A stretch of DNA of 64,000 nt. Source: Streptomyces sp. HD (GTDB taxonomy: Bacteria > Actinomycetota > Actinomycetes > Streptomycetales > Streptomycetaceae). Under the pieces are notes generated by a model. That model was not told the origin of the DNA, ran no database searches, and worked only from the letters and a program-made list of their open reading frames with translations. The DNA lies in assembly GCF_028369295.1 (NCBI RefSeq), contig NZ_JAQMYP010000008.1, positions 124,001 to 188,000 on the forward strand, read 5' to 3'. Positions 51,778-60,773 of this stretch are shown in pieces; the stretch's first letter is position 1; each line of letters opens with the position of its first letter. The position numbers and the translations under genes are program-made.

Positions 51778-52710
51778 ATGCAGCGAGCAGCGAAGCGAGA
51801 CCTGGGGGCACCTCCCACGCCGTTCAGGCAGTGGGGGAATGACCGGCGTGACCAGCGCGAGCAGCGTGTGAAGGGCCTTCGCCGGGTCCTTGTCGGCGCG
51901 GCCGTCGTCCCCGCGATGCTGGTGGCCGTGGGCTGTTCCTCGGACTCCGGTTCGGACGACGGGGCCGGGGACGGCAGTGCGAAGACCTCGGCATCGACGT
52001 CCGAGACGTCCGCGAGCCCGTCGCCGACGGTGCAGGCGGCCACGTACAAGTCGCTTCCGCAGGCGTGCAAGGTGCTGGCGAAGAAGACGCTGGAGGACCT
52101 GGTCCCGAAGGCGAAGTCGGGCAAGGCGCACGCTTCGGACGACGAGACGACGCGCGGCTCCTGCTCCTGGAGCAGCCTCGACGACAACGGTGTGAAGGGC
52201 TCGCAGTTCCGCTGGCTCAACGTCTCCCTGCTGCGCTTCGAGTCGGACGTCACGCGCGGCTCGGGCGACAAGCTGGCGCGGGAGTACTACGAGACGCAGC
52301 TGCAGGGCGCCCGTTCGGTGTCCGGCGCGAAGAACGTGAAGTCGGAGCCGGTCGCCGGGGTGGGCGACGAGGCCACGGCGGTGCGCTACGACCTGAAGAA
52401 GAAGGAGGGCTCCTTCAAGCAGGAGACGGTCGTCGCCCGGGTGGAGAACGTGGTCGTCACGCTCGACTACAACGGCGCCGGCTACGCCGGTGACAAGACC
52501 CCCAGCGCGGACTCCCTGAACAAGCTGGCGCAGAAGGCGGCCAAGGAGGTCGTCGCCTCGGTGACGAAGGCGAACGGCAGCGGCAGCGCGGGCACGCCTA
52601 GCAGCACCCCTTCGAAGTCGGCTTCGAAGTCTCCCTCGAAGTCCCCGTCCGGCAGCCCCTCGAAGACGGCGTCCGCCTCCCCGTCCAAGTCAGCGGCGAA
52701 GAAGAGCTGA
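51778..52710 (+). CDS. DUF3558 lipoprotein paralogue with long N-terminus
   Basis: The 310-residue protein resembles its upstream neighbour: LPQACKVLAKKTLEDLVPKAK, then SCSWSSLDDNGVKGSQFRWLNVSLLRFE and VVVTLDYNGAGYAG, but the lipobox Cys is at residue 53 (LVAVGC). A 35-residue hydrophilic segment (AAKRDLGAPPTPFRQWGNDRR) precedes the hydrophobic core. The DNA of this segment holds a GC-rich imperfect palindrome like dispersed Streptomyces repeats. I use ATG 51778 (MQRAAKRD, matching MQRKAYV of the paralogue); ATG 51763 would add five codons. The C-terminal tail is Ser/Lys-rich (SKSASKSPSKSPSGSPSK). Confidence 0.82.
   Translation: MQRAAKRDLGAPPTPFRQWGNDRRDQREQRVKGLRRVLVGAAVVPAMLVAVGCSSDSGSDDGAGDGSAKTSASTSETSASPSPTVQAATYKSLPQACKVLAKKTLEDLVPKAKSGKAHASDDETTRGSCSWSSLDDNGVKGSQFRWLNVSLLRFESDVTRGSGDKLAREYYETQLQGARSVSGAKNVKSEPVAGVGDEATAVRYDLKKKEGSFKQETVVARVENVVVTLDYNGAGYAGDKTPSADSLNKLAQKAAKEVVASVTKANGSGSAGTPSSTPSKSASKSPSKSPSGSPSKTASASPSKSAAKKS
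51802..51840. repeat. REP-like GC palindrome inside the lipoprotein gene
   Basis: CTGGGGGCACCTCCCACGCC at 51802-51821 followed by CAGTGGGGGAATG at 51828-51840 forms an imperfect hairpin (CCCAC with GTGGG). Its form matches the dispersed GGGGGCACCTCCC-type repeats I know from Streptomyces genomes. It is in frame within the N-terminal extension. Confidence 0.6.
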
Positions 52711-52764
52711 CCGTCACACCTGCCTCACGACTGAGTCACAACTTGCTGCTCAGCCGCGCCTTTT

Positions 52765-52800
52765 GCCCGAGCCCGGCCCTTTCGGGGGCCGGGCTCGGGC
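52765..52800. terminator. Hairpin after the DUF3558 pair
   Basis: A perfect 15-bp stem (52765-52779 with 52786-52800, arm GCCCGAGCCCGGCCC) with a 6-base loop TTTCGG lies 54 bp after the second lipoprotein stop. Confidence 0.9.
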
Positions 52801-52876
52801 CGTACCGGAGGTCCGTCCGCCGCACGGATGTGCCACCCTGTTGCGCGCAACAACACGCAAGGGGAGGGGAGTACGA

Positions 52877-54214
52877 GTGGCCGCGCCACCGCAGCTGACT
52901 CGGATGCACCGCGTTCTCATAGGCGTGGTCGTGTTCGGCGCCGTGATCATCGCCGGCATCGGCTTCGCCGGTTCGTACGCGGCCGTCCGTGAGCTGGCCG
53001 TCAAGAAGGGGTTCGGGAGCTTCAGTTATGTCTTCCCGATCGGCATCGACGCGGGCATATGTGTCCTGCTCGCCCTCGACCTGCTCCTGACCTGGATCCG
53101 CATACCGTTCCCCCTGCTCCGTCAGACGGCCTGGCTGCTGACGGCCGCGACGATCGCCTTCAACGGCGCGGCGGCCTGGCCGGACCCGCTGGGCGTGGGC
53201 ATGCACGCGGTGATCCCGATCCTGTTCGTGGTGTCGGTCGAGGCGGCCCGCCACGCGATCGGCCGCATAGCGGACATCACGGCCGACAAACACATGGAGG
53301 GCGTACGCCTGACCCGCTGGCTGCTGTCGCCGGTCCCGACGTTCCTGCTGTGGCGCCGTATGAAGCTGTGGGAGCTGCGCTCCTACGAGCAGGTCATCAA
53401 GCTGGAGCAGGAGCGCCTGGTCTACCAGGCCCGGCTGCGTTCCCGCTTCGGCCGCTCGTGGCGGCGAAAGGCCCCGGTGGAGTCGCTGATGCCGCTGCGT
53501 CTGGCGCGCTACGGCGTCCCGCTGGCGCAGACGGCTCCGGCGGGCCTGGCGGCGGCGGGCATCGAGCCGGCCCTGCTGCCACCGGCACCGAAGCAGGCCC
53601 TGGACGCGGCCCCTGTCGTCGACGTGGCGCCGGCGGCCGAGGTGGTCGCGCCGACGCCTGCCGCCCCGGCCCCCGGCACACCGGCTCCTGACGTGGCCGC
53701 GGACGGTCGTACGGCCGGACCCGCGCCCGTCCCGCAGCAGGCGGCGCCTCCCGAGGCGGAGCAACCGGACTACGTTCAGGACTGGTTCAACACGCCCCGC
53801 CAGGTCGAGTACCACGGCGGCTACAACGCCGAGTACGACCCCCAGGGCCACTACCAGCAGTGGTACTCGGAGCAGCAGCGGGCCGAGGAGTACCGCGACC
53901 AGTACGAGGAAGAGCCCCCGGTGCAGGAACCCTCTCCGGAGGACACCGGCACCTTCCCGATCCCGGTGACGGGCAACCGCACCCGCCAGCTCGGTGAGGG
54001 CGGTGGCCCGCCGGAGCCGGCCGAGCCGACGGACGAGGACTACTACCAGGTCTTCCGCCAGTCGATAGACGGCAGCTACCCCACGCCGCGCGTCCTGGGC
54101 GACAACATCCAGGCGACGTACGGCACGACGCTGGGCAGCAGCGAACTGAAGGCCCTCACGGAACGCTTCCAGCAGCGCCACTCGGCGCAACTGGAAGAGG
54201 AGCACATCGCGTAA
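52877..54214 (+). CDS. DUF2637 (SpdB-like) membrane protein
   Basis: The 445-residue protein has four transmembrane helices in its first 130 residues (IGVVVFGAVIIAGIGFAGSYAAV...FPIGIDAGICVLLALDLLLTW...LLTAATIAFNGAAAWP...IPILFVVSVEAARHAIGR). This is the DUF2637 pattern of SpdB2-type proteins from conjugative plasmids and their chromosomal homologues. The remaining 290 residues are cytoplasmic: a basic helix, then a long Pro/Ala/acidic region and a final helix ALTERFQQRH. GTG 52877 follows GGGGAGGGGAG. Presence beside lysS is common in Streptomyces; no other transfer genes are near, so it is probably chromosomal. Confidence 0.85.
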   Translation: MAAPPQLTRMHRVLIGVVVFGAVIIAGIGFAGSYAAVRELAVKKGFGSFSYVFPIGIDAGICVLLALDLLLTWIRIPFPLLRQTAWLLTAATIAFNGAAAWPDPLGVGMHAVIPILFVVSVEAARHAIGRIADITADKHMEGVRLTRWLLSPVPTFLLWRRMKLWELRSYEQVIKLEQERLVYQARLRSRFGRSWRRKAPVESLMPLRLARYGVPLAQTAPAGLAAAGIEPALLPPAPKQALDAAPVVDVAPAAEVVAPTPAAPAPGTPAPDVAADGRTAGPAPVPQQAAPPEAEQPDYVQDWFNTPRQVEYHGGYNAEYDPQGHYQQWYSEQQRAEEYRDQYEEEPPVQEPSPEDTGTFPIPVTGNRTRQLGEGGGPPEPAEPTDEDYYQVFRQSIDGSYPTPRVLGDNIQATYGTTLGSSELKALTERFQQRHSAQLEEEHIA

Positions 54215-54232
54215 GAGCCGGTGAAAAAACTA

Positions 54233-54258
54233 GAGGGGCCCTCGACCGAGGGCCCCTC
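54233..54258. terminator. Hairpin between DUF2637 gene and lysS
   Basis: GAGGGGCCCTCG at 54233-54244 pairs exactly with CGAGGGCCCCTC at 54247-54258. It sits between two convergent genes and probably ends both transcripts. Confidence 0.85.
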
Positions 54259-54274
54259 GACGTTTCACCCGGTC

Positions 54275-56020
54275 CTACTCCCCGAGCAGGGCGCGCACTC
54301 GCTCCTGCCCCACCGCCAGCAGCAGCGTGGGCAGTCGCGGACCGGTGTCCCGGCCGACCAGCAGGTGGTACAGCAGCGCGAAGAACGCCCGCTGGGCGGT
54401 CTTGATCTCGGCCGGCAGTTCCTTGGGCGTGGCGTCGGCGGAGAACCCGGCCTGCACCTTGGGCACGCCGTACACGAGGTGGGTCAGCCCGTCGAGCGAC
54501 CAGTGCTCGGCGAGTCCGTCGAGCAGCAGCCGCAGCGACTGCTGGGACGCCTCGTCGAGGGACTTCAGCAGCTCGGCGTCGGGCTCGTCGCGCACGATGG
54601 TCCGCTGGTCGGCGGGCACCTGCGTGTTGATCCAGGCCTCGGCCTTGTCGTACCGGGGCCGGGCCTCGTCGAGCGCGCCCAGCGGGTTCTCCGGGTCGAG
54701 CTCGGAGAGGATGCGCAGGGCCTGGTCCTGGTGCCCGGCGGTGATGTCGGCGACGGAGGCGAGCGTCCGGTACGGCAGCGGCCGCGCCGTACGCGTCAGC
54801 TCACCGCCGGCCGTCCGCACGGCTCGCGAGTGGGCGGCGACGTCGGCCGGCAGGGCGGACCCGTCGGCCACCTTGCCGTCGAGCTTGTCCCACTCGTCGT
54901 AGAGCCGCTGGATCTCCTGGTCGAAGGCGATCTTGAAGGACTGGTTGGGCCTGCGGCGGGCGTAGAGCCAGCGCAGGATCTGCGGCTCCATGATCTTCAG
55001 GGCGTCGGCGGGGGTGGGCACCCCGCCCCGCGAGGACGACATCTTCGCCATGCCGCTGATCCCCACGAAGGCGTACATGGGCCCGATGGGCTGCTTGCCG
55101 CCGAAGATCCCGACGATCTGCCCGCCGACCTGGAAGGAGGATCCCGGGGACGAATGGTCGACGCCGCTGGGCTCGAACACGACACCCTCGTAGGCCCAGC
55201 GCATGGGCCAGTCGACCTTCCAGACCAGCTTGCCGCGGTTGAACTCGTTGAGCCGGACGGTCTCGGAGAAGCCGCACTCGTCGCAGGTGTACGACAGCTC
55301 GGTGGTGTCGTCGACGTACGAGGTGACGGTGGTGAGGTCCTTCTCGCAGTTGCCGCAGTAGGGCTTGTACGGGAAGTAGCCGGCGGCACCGGAGCTGCCG
55401 TCGTCCTCGGCGGCCGCCCCCGACCCCTCGGCGGCCTCCAGCTCGGCCTCGTCGACGGGCTTCTGCGACTTCTTGGCGCCGGCCTTGGGCTTGGTGCGGT
55501 ACTGGGCGAGCACGGCGTCGATGTCACCGCGGTGCTTCATGGCGTGCAGGATCTGCTCGCGGTACACGCCGGAGGTGTACTGCGCGGTCTGGCTGATCCC
55601 GTCGAACTCCACGCCGAGCTCGGCGAGCGACTCGACCATCGCCGCCTTGAAGTGCTCGGCCCAGTTCGGATACGAGGACCCCTGGGGCGCCGGCACCGAG
55701 GTCAGCGGCTTGCCGATGTGCTGGAGGTGGCTCTCGTCGGAGACGCCGGCGATGCCCTTGGGCACCTTCCGGTACCGGTCGTAGTCGTCCCAGGAGATCA
55801 GGTGCCGCACCTGGTACCCGCGCCGCCGGATCTCGTCGGCGACGAGGTGCGGGGTCATGACCTCGCGCAGGTTGCCCAGGTGGATGGGCCCGGAGGGCGA
55901 GAGGCCCGACGCCACGACGACAGGTTTGCCGGGGGCCCGACGCTCCGACTCCTCGATGACCTCATCCGCGAAACGGGAGACCCAGTCGGTGGTCTCGGTG
56001 CTCTGAGCCACGATCGGCAC
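54275..56020 (-). CDS. lysS: Class I lysyl-tRNA synthetase
   Basis: The 581-residue enzyme is the class I type (LysRS-I): [12 protein letters not shown] gives the HIGH-like motif near 45-52 and AKMSSSRGG the KMSKS-like motif at Lys326-Ser330. A zinc ribbon region [12 protein letters not shown]...[10 protein letters not shown] lies around 205-245. It charges tRNA-Lys. Streptomyces often carry both class I and class II LysRS; only this one lies here. ATG 56020. It is divergent from argS, and a hairpin lies in the 276-bp gap. Confidence 0.95.
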   Translation of the reverse strand: MPIVAQSTETTDWVSRFADEVIEESERRAPGKPVVVASGLSPSGPIHLGNLREVMTPHLVADEIRRRGYQVRHLISWDDYDRYRKVPKGIAGVSDESHLQHIGKPLTSVPAPQGSSYPNWAEHFKAAMVESLAELGVEFDGISQTAQYTSGVYREQILHAMKHRGDIDAVLAQYRTKPKAGAKKSQKPVDEAELEAAEGSGAAAEDDGSSGAAGYFPYKPYCGNCEKDLTTVTSYVDDTTELSYTCDECGFSETVRLNEFNRGKLVWKVDWPMRWAYEGVVFEPSGVDHSSPGSSFQVGGQIVGIFGGKQPIGPMYAFVGISGMAKMSSSRGGVPTPADALKIMEPQILRWLYARRRPNQSFKIAFDQEIQRLYDEWDKLDGKVADGSALPADVAAHSRAVRTAGGELTRTARPLPYRTLASVADITAGHQDQALRILSELDPENPLGALDEARPRYDKAEAWINTQVPADQRTIVRDEPDAELLKSLDEASQQSLRLLLDGLAEHWSLDGLTHLVYGVPKVQAGFSADATPKELPAEIKTAQRAFFALLYHLLVGRDTGPRLPTLLLAVGQERVRALLGE

Positions 56021-56080
56021 GTCCTTCTTTCTCCAGGGCAGCCGTACGGTCCACGGCCGGCGTCGTCCATTGTCCCAGAC

Positions 56081-56107
56081 CCGATAAGCGGCGCAGCCGT
56101 TTATCGG
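56081..56107. other. Hairpin in the lysS-argS divergent gap
   Basis: CCGATAAGCGGC at 56081-56092 pairs with GCCGTTTATCGG at 56096-56107 around a 3-base loop (12 bp with one G-T). It is the only AT-containing dyad of that length here. It could be an operator, attenuator or structural element; nothing shows which. Confidence 0.55.
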
Positions 56108-56296
56108 GGGGCGCGAGGTTGTATCGATTTTTGCCGTACGGAGTCGGCGAGCGGGCTCCGCCGCGTGGGCGCGACCGGCCGCACACGGCCCGCGCCCGGC
56201 ACCCCCGGGCTCGTAGCCGCAAAAACCCCTTTACCCCCCATGGGATACTGGCCGGGACTGTCAACCCAGCCCCGACCAGAACGGCAGCCCATACCC

Positions 56297-58051
56297 ATGG
56301 CCCCGGTCAAGTCCATCACCGCCAACGTCGACGCACAGCTCTCCGACGCCCTCACGGCCGCCCTCCCGGGAACCGTCGGAGACGCCTTGCTGCGACGTAG
56401 CGAGCGGGCCGACTTCCAGGCCAACGGGATCCTGGCCCTCGCCAAGAAGGCCAAGTCGAACCCGCGGGAGCTGGCGGCGCAGGTCGTCGGCAACATCGTC
56501 ACCGGTGACGTGATCAAGGACGTCGAGGTCTCCGGCCCCGGCTTCCTCAACATCACCGTCACCGACCGGGCGATCACCGAGAACCTCGCCGCGCGGCACG
56601 CGGACGGCGAGCGTCTCGGCGTGCCGCTGAAGGAGAACGCGGGCATCACGGTCGTCGACTACGCCCAGCCGAACGTGGCGAAGGAGATGCACGTCGGCCA
56701 CCTGCGGTCGGCGGTCATCGGTGACGCCCTGCGCGGCATGCTCGACTTCACCGGCGAGAAGACGATCGGCCGGCACCACATCGGCGACTGGGGCACCCAG
56801 TTCGGCATGCTCATCCAGTACCTGTTCGAGAACCCCGGCGAGCTGGCCCCCGCGGCCGACGTCGACGGCGAGCAGGCGATGAGCAACCTGAACCGGGTGT
56901 ACAAGGCGTCGCGCGCGGTCTTCGACTCGGACGAGGAGTTCAAGGAGCGGGCCCGCAAGCGGGTCGTCGCCCTGCAGTCCGGCGACAAGGAGACGCTCGA
57001 ACTGTGGCAGCAGTTCGTGGACGAGTCGAAGGTCTACTTCTACTCGGTCTTCGAGAAGCTCGACATGGAGATCCGCGACGAGGAGATCGTCGGCGAGTCC
57101 GCGTACAACGAGGGCATGCCGGAAACCGCCCGCCTCCTGGAGGAGATGGGCGTCGCGGTGCGCTCCGAGGGCGCGCTGGTCGTGTTCTTCGACGAGATCC
57201 GCGGCAAGGACGACCAGCCGGTCCCGCTGATCGTGCAGAAGGCCGACGGCGGCTTCGGCTACGCGGCCTCCGACCTGACGGCGATCCGCAACCGGGTCCA
57301 GGACCTGCACGCCACGTCCCTGCTCTATGTCGTGGACGTCCGTCAGTCCCTCCACTTCAAGATGGTCTTCGAGGCGGCCCGCCGCGCCGGCTGGCTGACC
57401 GACGAGGTCACCGCGCACAACATGGGCTACGGCACGGTGCTGGGCGCGGACGGCAAGCCGTTCAAGACGCGTGAGGGCGAGACCGTACGGCTTGAGGACC
57501 TGCTGGACGAGGCGGTGCAGCGGGCCGCCGAGGTCGTACGGGAGAAGGCGCAGGACCTCACCGAGGACGAGATCCAGGAGCGGGCGGCGCAGGTGGGCAT
57601 CGGCGCGGTGAAGTACGCCGACCTGTCCACGTCCCCCAACCGGGACTACAAGTTCGACCTGGACCAGATGGTCTCGCTGAACGGCGACACGTCCGTGTAC
57701 CTCCAGTACGCGTACGCCCGTATCCAGTCGATCCTGCGCAAGGCGGGCGAGACCGAGCCGGCCGCCCACCCGGAGCTGGAACTGCACGCGGCGGAGCGGG
57801 CGTTGGGCCTGCACCTGGACGCCTTCGGCGACACGGTCTTCGAGGCGGCCGCGGAGTACGCCCCGCACAAGCTGGCCGCGTACCTGTACCAGTTGGCGTC
57901 GCTGTACACGTCGTTCTACGACAAGTGTCCGGTGCTGAAGGCCGAGACGCCCGAGCAGGTGCAGAACCGTCTGTTCCTGTGTGACCTGACGGCCCGGACG
58001 CTGCACCAGGGCATGGCCCTGCTGGGCATCCGGACGCCCGAGCGGCTGTGA
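56297..58051 (+). CDS. argS: Arginyl-tRNA synthetase
   Basis: The 584-residue class I synthetase has an N-terminal Add-1 domain, the HVGH motif (His132-His135 in [20 protein letters not shown]) and an anticodon-binding C-terminus with [21 protein letters not shown]. It charges tRNA-Arg. The residue pattern around [19 protein letters not shown] is highly typical. ATG 56297 is clear. It is divergent from lysS and ended by a hairpin. Confidence 0.97.
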   Translation: MAPVKSITANVDAQLSDALTAALPGTVGDALLRRSERADFQANGILALAKKAKSNPRELAAQVVGNIVTGDVIKDVEVSGPGFLNITVTDRAITENLAARHADGERLGVPLKENAGITVVDYAQPNVAKEMHVGHLRSAVIGDALRGMLDFTGEKTIGRHHIGDWGTQFGMLIQYLFENPGELAPAADVDGEQAMSNLNRVYKASRAVFDSDEEFKERARKRVVALQSGDKETLELWQQFVDESKVYFYSVFEKLDMEIRDEEIVGESAYNEGMPETARLLEEMGVAVRSEGALVVFFDEIRGKDDQPVPLIVQKADGGFGYAASDLTAIRNRVQDLHATSLLYVVDVRQSLHFKMVFEAARRAGWLTDEVTAHNMGYGTVLGADGKPFKTREGETVRLEDLLDEAVQRAAEVVREKAQDLTEDEIQERAAQVGIGAVKYADLSTSPNRDYKFDLDQMVSLNGDTSVYLQYAYARIQSILRKAGETEPAAHPELELHAAERALGLHLDAFGDTVFEAAAEYAPHKLAAYLYQLASLYTSFYDKCPVLKAETPEQVQNRLFLCDLTARTLHQGMALLGIRTPERL

Positions 58052-58067
58052 GCGCCTGATGACGTGC

Positions 58068-58108
58068 GCGCGGCCCGTCCTCTCCCCCGAAGGGAGGACG
58101 GGCCGCGC
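58068..58108. terminator. Hairpin between argS and the peptidoglycan-binding gene
   Basis: GCGCGGCCCGTCCTC at 58068-58082 pairs with its complement at 58094-58108 around 11 bases. It lies 17 bp after the argS stop and 25 bp before the convergent gene's stop. Confidence 0.9.
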
Positions 58109-58132
58109 CGTCTGTGCGGTCGTCAGGTCGGC

Positions 58133-58588
58133 TCAGCAGTAAGGCTTGGAGTCGGCCGCGAATCGCTTGAACGCGGCCCTGGTCTTCGGTCCGGCGATGC
58201 CGTCGATCTCGCCGTCGTAGCCCTGATGTGCCTTCATCGAACGCTGCAGCGCCATGATGGTGTTCTTGCCGACGATTCCGTCGATGCTGTCGTTGTAGCC
58301 CCAGTGCTGCTTGAGGTTGCGCTGCATCGCCTTCCAGCTGTTGGTGCCGAGCTGCCCGTCAAGGGCGCCGGTGTAGCCCCAGTAGTCCTGGAGCCAGCAC
58401 TGGACGTACCTGGCCTCCGTGGTGCTCAGGCCGAGGTTGTTCACCGCGAGGACGGAGACCTCGGAGCTCACGGCCGGCCTCGCCTCCGCCGCGGCGAAGC
58501 TGGTGCCCGCGGTCGCGAGGCCTCCGGCGGCGAGGCCGACGGCGGCGCTGACACTGACGAGGGTCCTCGTCCAGATATTCGGTCGCAT
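58133..58588 (-). CDS. Secreted peptidoglycan-binding protein
   Basis: The 151-residue precursor has a signal peptide (cleavage after SFAAA, about residue 33) and two PG_binding_1 repeats: GYTGALDGQLGTNSWKAMQRNLKQHWGY and DSIDGIVGKNTIMALQRSMKAHQGY, with a third partial EIDGIAGPKTRAAFKRFA. These modules bind cell-wall peptidoglycan, and no catalytic domain is attached, so it may be a wall-associated or inhibitor-like protein. ATG 58588 is clear. It is divergent from a membrane protein that also ends in a PG_binding_1 module, a striking pairing. Confidence 0.88.
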   Translation of the reverse strand: MRPNIWTRTLVSVSAAVGLAAGGLATAGTSFAAAEARPAVSSEVSVLAVNNLGLSTTEARYVQCWLQDYWGYTGALDGQLGTNSWKAMQRNLKQHWGYNDSIDGIVGKNTIMALQRSMKAHQGYDGEIDGIAGPKTRAAFKRFAADSKPYC

Positions 58589-58908
58589 GGTGTTTCCCTC
58601 TCGCTCTGGGCCGGGTGGCGGCGCCTGCCGCCGGCTGGCGAGATCGAGAGTGCGGGGCGGGCTACGGGGGTTGCCACAGTTGCCGCAGAAGTGACGTCAC
58701 CATGGGACGTCCCACCCGCTGACCAGCAAGGACGCCACTCTCCGGGACGCCAGGGCGGGACGGCTCCGGCATGCGATGGCCGATTCCTTACCGATGCGGG
58801 AACCGGCTCCCGGTACGGGCCGTGGATGCTGATGCAGAATGCGACCGGGCTGGGCCGCCGCTGACCACGGGGACCATGGGCCCGACCGTGAACGCGAGTG
58901 GGGGGAAC

Positions 58909-59811
58909 ATGTCGCGTTGGGCAGCGCTGCCCGCGGAACTTGATCCGCGCGTACGGCAGTTGGTGGTACGGCTGCGCCGACTGAAGGACCACAGCGGGCT
59001 GAGCCTGCGCCGGCTGGGGGCGAGAACGGGCTACAGCCCGAAGTCCTGGGAACGGTATCTGGGCGGCAGGTCGCTACCGCCCCGGGAGGCCGTCGAGGCA
59101 CTGGCCGGGGTCGGGGGCGAGGATCCCACCCGGCTGCTGGCGTTGCACGAAATCGCCGAGGAGGCGTGGGGCAAGCGACGCGGGAACGGGACGGCGGCGG
59201 ACGCGGACGTGTCGGAGCCGACTTCGGACGCGTCCGCACCGGAGCCGCCTGCGACAGCGCCGGAGATCCTGTCGGCCGAGGTCAACGGGGAGCGCTCGCC
59301 GGGAGGTTCGCTGCGCGTCGCGCTCGTGGCCGGGACCGTGGCACTGGTGCTGGCGGTCTCCACGGCGGTGCTTCTCGCCGTACGACTGTCCGGCGACGCG
59401 GGAGAAGGAACGGCGCCTCCCCTCTCGGCCGCCGCCGAACCGACCGCGTCCGACACATCTGACACGTCCAGCACTTCCAGCACATCCTCCGCACCCGCCA
59501 CCACCACCGCACGGCCACCGGCGTCGGCCGCGCGGTCGGCGCCCTCGTACACATGCCGGGTCGAGCGGATCGACGGCCGCTGGTACACGGGCAACAGCCG
59601 CACTCAGGGCGCCATCCTGGCCGAGGGCCACGCCGGGCCCGAGGTGGCCGAGGCGCAGTGTCTGCTGCGCAGGGCGGGTATCCCGCCGGGGGCCGTGGAC
59701 GGGATCTTCGGCCCGGTGACGGAACGCGCGGTCAGGCAGTTGCAGAAGCGGGCGGGTCTGGTCGTGGACGGCGTCATCGGCCCACACACCTGGAAGGTCC
59801 TACGGCGATGA
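58909..59811 (+). CDS. HTH-transmembrane-peptidoglycan-binding protein
   Basis: The 300-residue protein has a cytoplasmic XRE-like HTH at residues 14-85 (LVVRLRRLKDHSGLSLRRLGARTGYSPKSWERYLGGRSLPP), a transmembrane helix at about 135-160 and a Ser/Thr-rich stalk (SDTSDTSSTSSTSS). An extracellular PG_binding_1 domain fills about 240-300 (EAQCLLRRAGIPPGAVDGIFGPVTERAVRQLQK). It could bind DNA inside and cell wall outside. ATG 58909 has GGGGGG upstream. It overlaps the next gene as ATGA. Confidence 0.82.
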   Translation: MSRWAALPAELDPRVRQLVVRLRRLKDHSGLSLRRLGARTGYSPKSWERYLGGRSLPPREAVEALAGVGGEDPTRLLALHEIAEEAWGKRRGNGTAADADVSEPTSDASAPEPPATAPEILSAEVNGERSPGGSLRVALVAGTVALVLAVSTAVLLAVRLSGDAGEGTAPPLSAAAEPTASDTSDTSSTSSTSSAPATTTARPPASAARSAPSYTCRVERIDGRWYTGNSRTQGAILAEGHAGPEVAEAQCLLRRAGIPPGAVDGIFGPVTERAVRQLQKRAGLVVDGVIGPHTWKVLRR

Positions 59812-60731
59812 CGGCCCCGTCACCGGAACGGGCCCGGCTGGCCGACGCGCTACGGGACCTGAAGGCACGCACGGGTCTGAGCCTGGTCGGCCTCGCGACG
59901 AAGACGGCGTTCAGCAAGTCCTCCTGGGACCGCTACCTCAACGGCCGCACCCTGCCCCCACGCGAGGCGGTACAGGACCTGTGCCGCCTGGCCGGCGAGC
60001 CGGATGGGCGCTGCCTGGCGCTGTGGGAGATCGCGGAGGCGGAGGGGAGCGGGCGGGGCGGACGCCCACCGGACGGGACGCGCTCCGTATCGCCGGACAC
60101 GTCCCCACCTCCCCCCGAGGCTCCGCCTCCGCCCCCGTCTCCCGCACCACCCCCTCCGGCCGTACACCGCACCGCGACTGTCGTGGCGGTACTCGCGTCG
60201 GTGTGCGCCGTGGCTGTCGGCAGCATGGCGGCGGTGGCCCTCCTGCTGCCGAACCGGGGCGACGAACCACGCTCGTCCGTGTCACCCGCCCCGGCCGCGG
60301 CCGCACCGCGCTGTCGGGGCGCGGCCTGCGAGGGCAAGAGCCCGATGCACATGAAGTGCGGCGGCTCACCGACCACCCTTGCCTCGCACCACACGGCCAC
60401 CGGAGCCTGGCTGGAACTGCGCTACAGCGAGGAATGCGGCACCAGTTGGGCCCGGATGTGGGGGACGCGCATCGGCGACCGGATCGAGATGACGGCGAGC
60501 GGTCATGACGATCGCGAGGGCAGTGACGATCCGAACCGTCGTGACGATCCGAGCCGTCGTGACAATCCTCGGGGCCCCGTCCGCAGCGCCGAGGTCCAGA
60601 ACGCCACCGACGCCGACTCCTACGTCTACACCCCCATGACCGCCTCCTGTCCGGGCGCCGTCGTCCGGGCCTGCTTCCGTCCCACGGCGGGCGGTAAGAG
60701 GGAATGTGTCGACGGTTCGGTGCCGAAGTGA
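59808..60731 (+). CDS. HTH-transmembrane-DUF2690 protein
   Basis: The 307-residue protein has an HTH domain like its neighbour (LADALRDLKARTGLSLVGLATKTAFSKSSWDRYLNGRTLPPREAVQDL), a Pro-rich linker and a transmembrane helix at about 121-147. An extracellular DUF2690-like domain with several Cys follows (CRGAACEGKSPMHMKCGG, LELRYSEECGTSWARMWG). Inside it an 18-bp DNA repeat (about 60515-60570) adds DDPNRRDDPSRRDNPR. The start overlaps the previous stop (ATGA). The two HTH domains share YL(G/N)GR(S/T)LPPREAV, so they are likely duplicates that diverged outside. Confidence 0.83.
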   Translation: MTAPSPERARLADALRDLKARTGLSLVGLATKTAFSKSSWDRYLNGRTLPPREAVQDLCRLAGEPDGRCLALWEIAEAEGSGRGGRPPDGTRSVSPDTSPPPPEAPPPPPSPAPPPPAVHRTATVVAVLASVCAVAVGSMAAVALLLPNRGDEPRSSVSPAPAAAAPRCRGAACEGKSPMHMKCGGSPTTLASHHTATGAWLELRYSEECGTSWARMWGTRIGDRIEMTASGHDDREGSDDPNRRDDPSRRDNPRGPVRSAEVQNATDADSYVYTPMTASCPGAVVRACFRPTAGGKRECVDGSVPK

Positions 60732-60760
60732 GCGCGGGGCCCGTTGTCAGTGGCACCGCC

Positions 60761-60766
60761 TACAGT
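60761..60766 (+). promoter_or_regulatory. -10 box of leaderless DUF4253 gene
   Basis: TACAGT ends 7 bases before ATG 60774, with no ribosome site between, a leaderless arrangement. I see no good -35. Confidence 0.4.
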
Positions 60767-60773
60767 CACCGAC

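Noticed and set aside
52877..54214. Integrated plasmid or conjugative element
   Set aside because: DUF2637 alone is common on Streptomyces chromosomes; there are no integrase, att site, tra or rep genes and the neighbours are housekeeping.
54221..56296. Plus-strand frame opposite lysS that is open into argS
   Set aside because: The argS product begins at ATG 56297; the upstream part is antisense to lysS.
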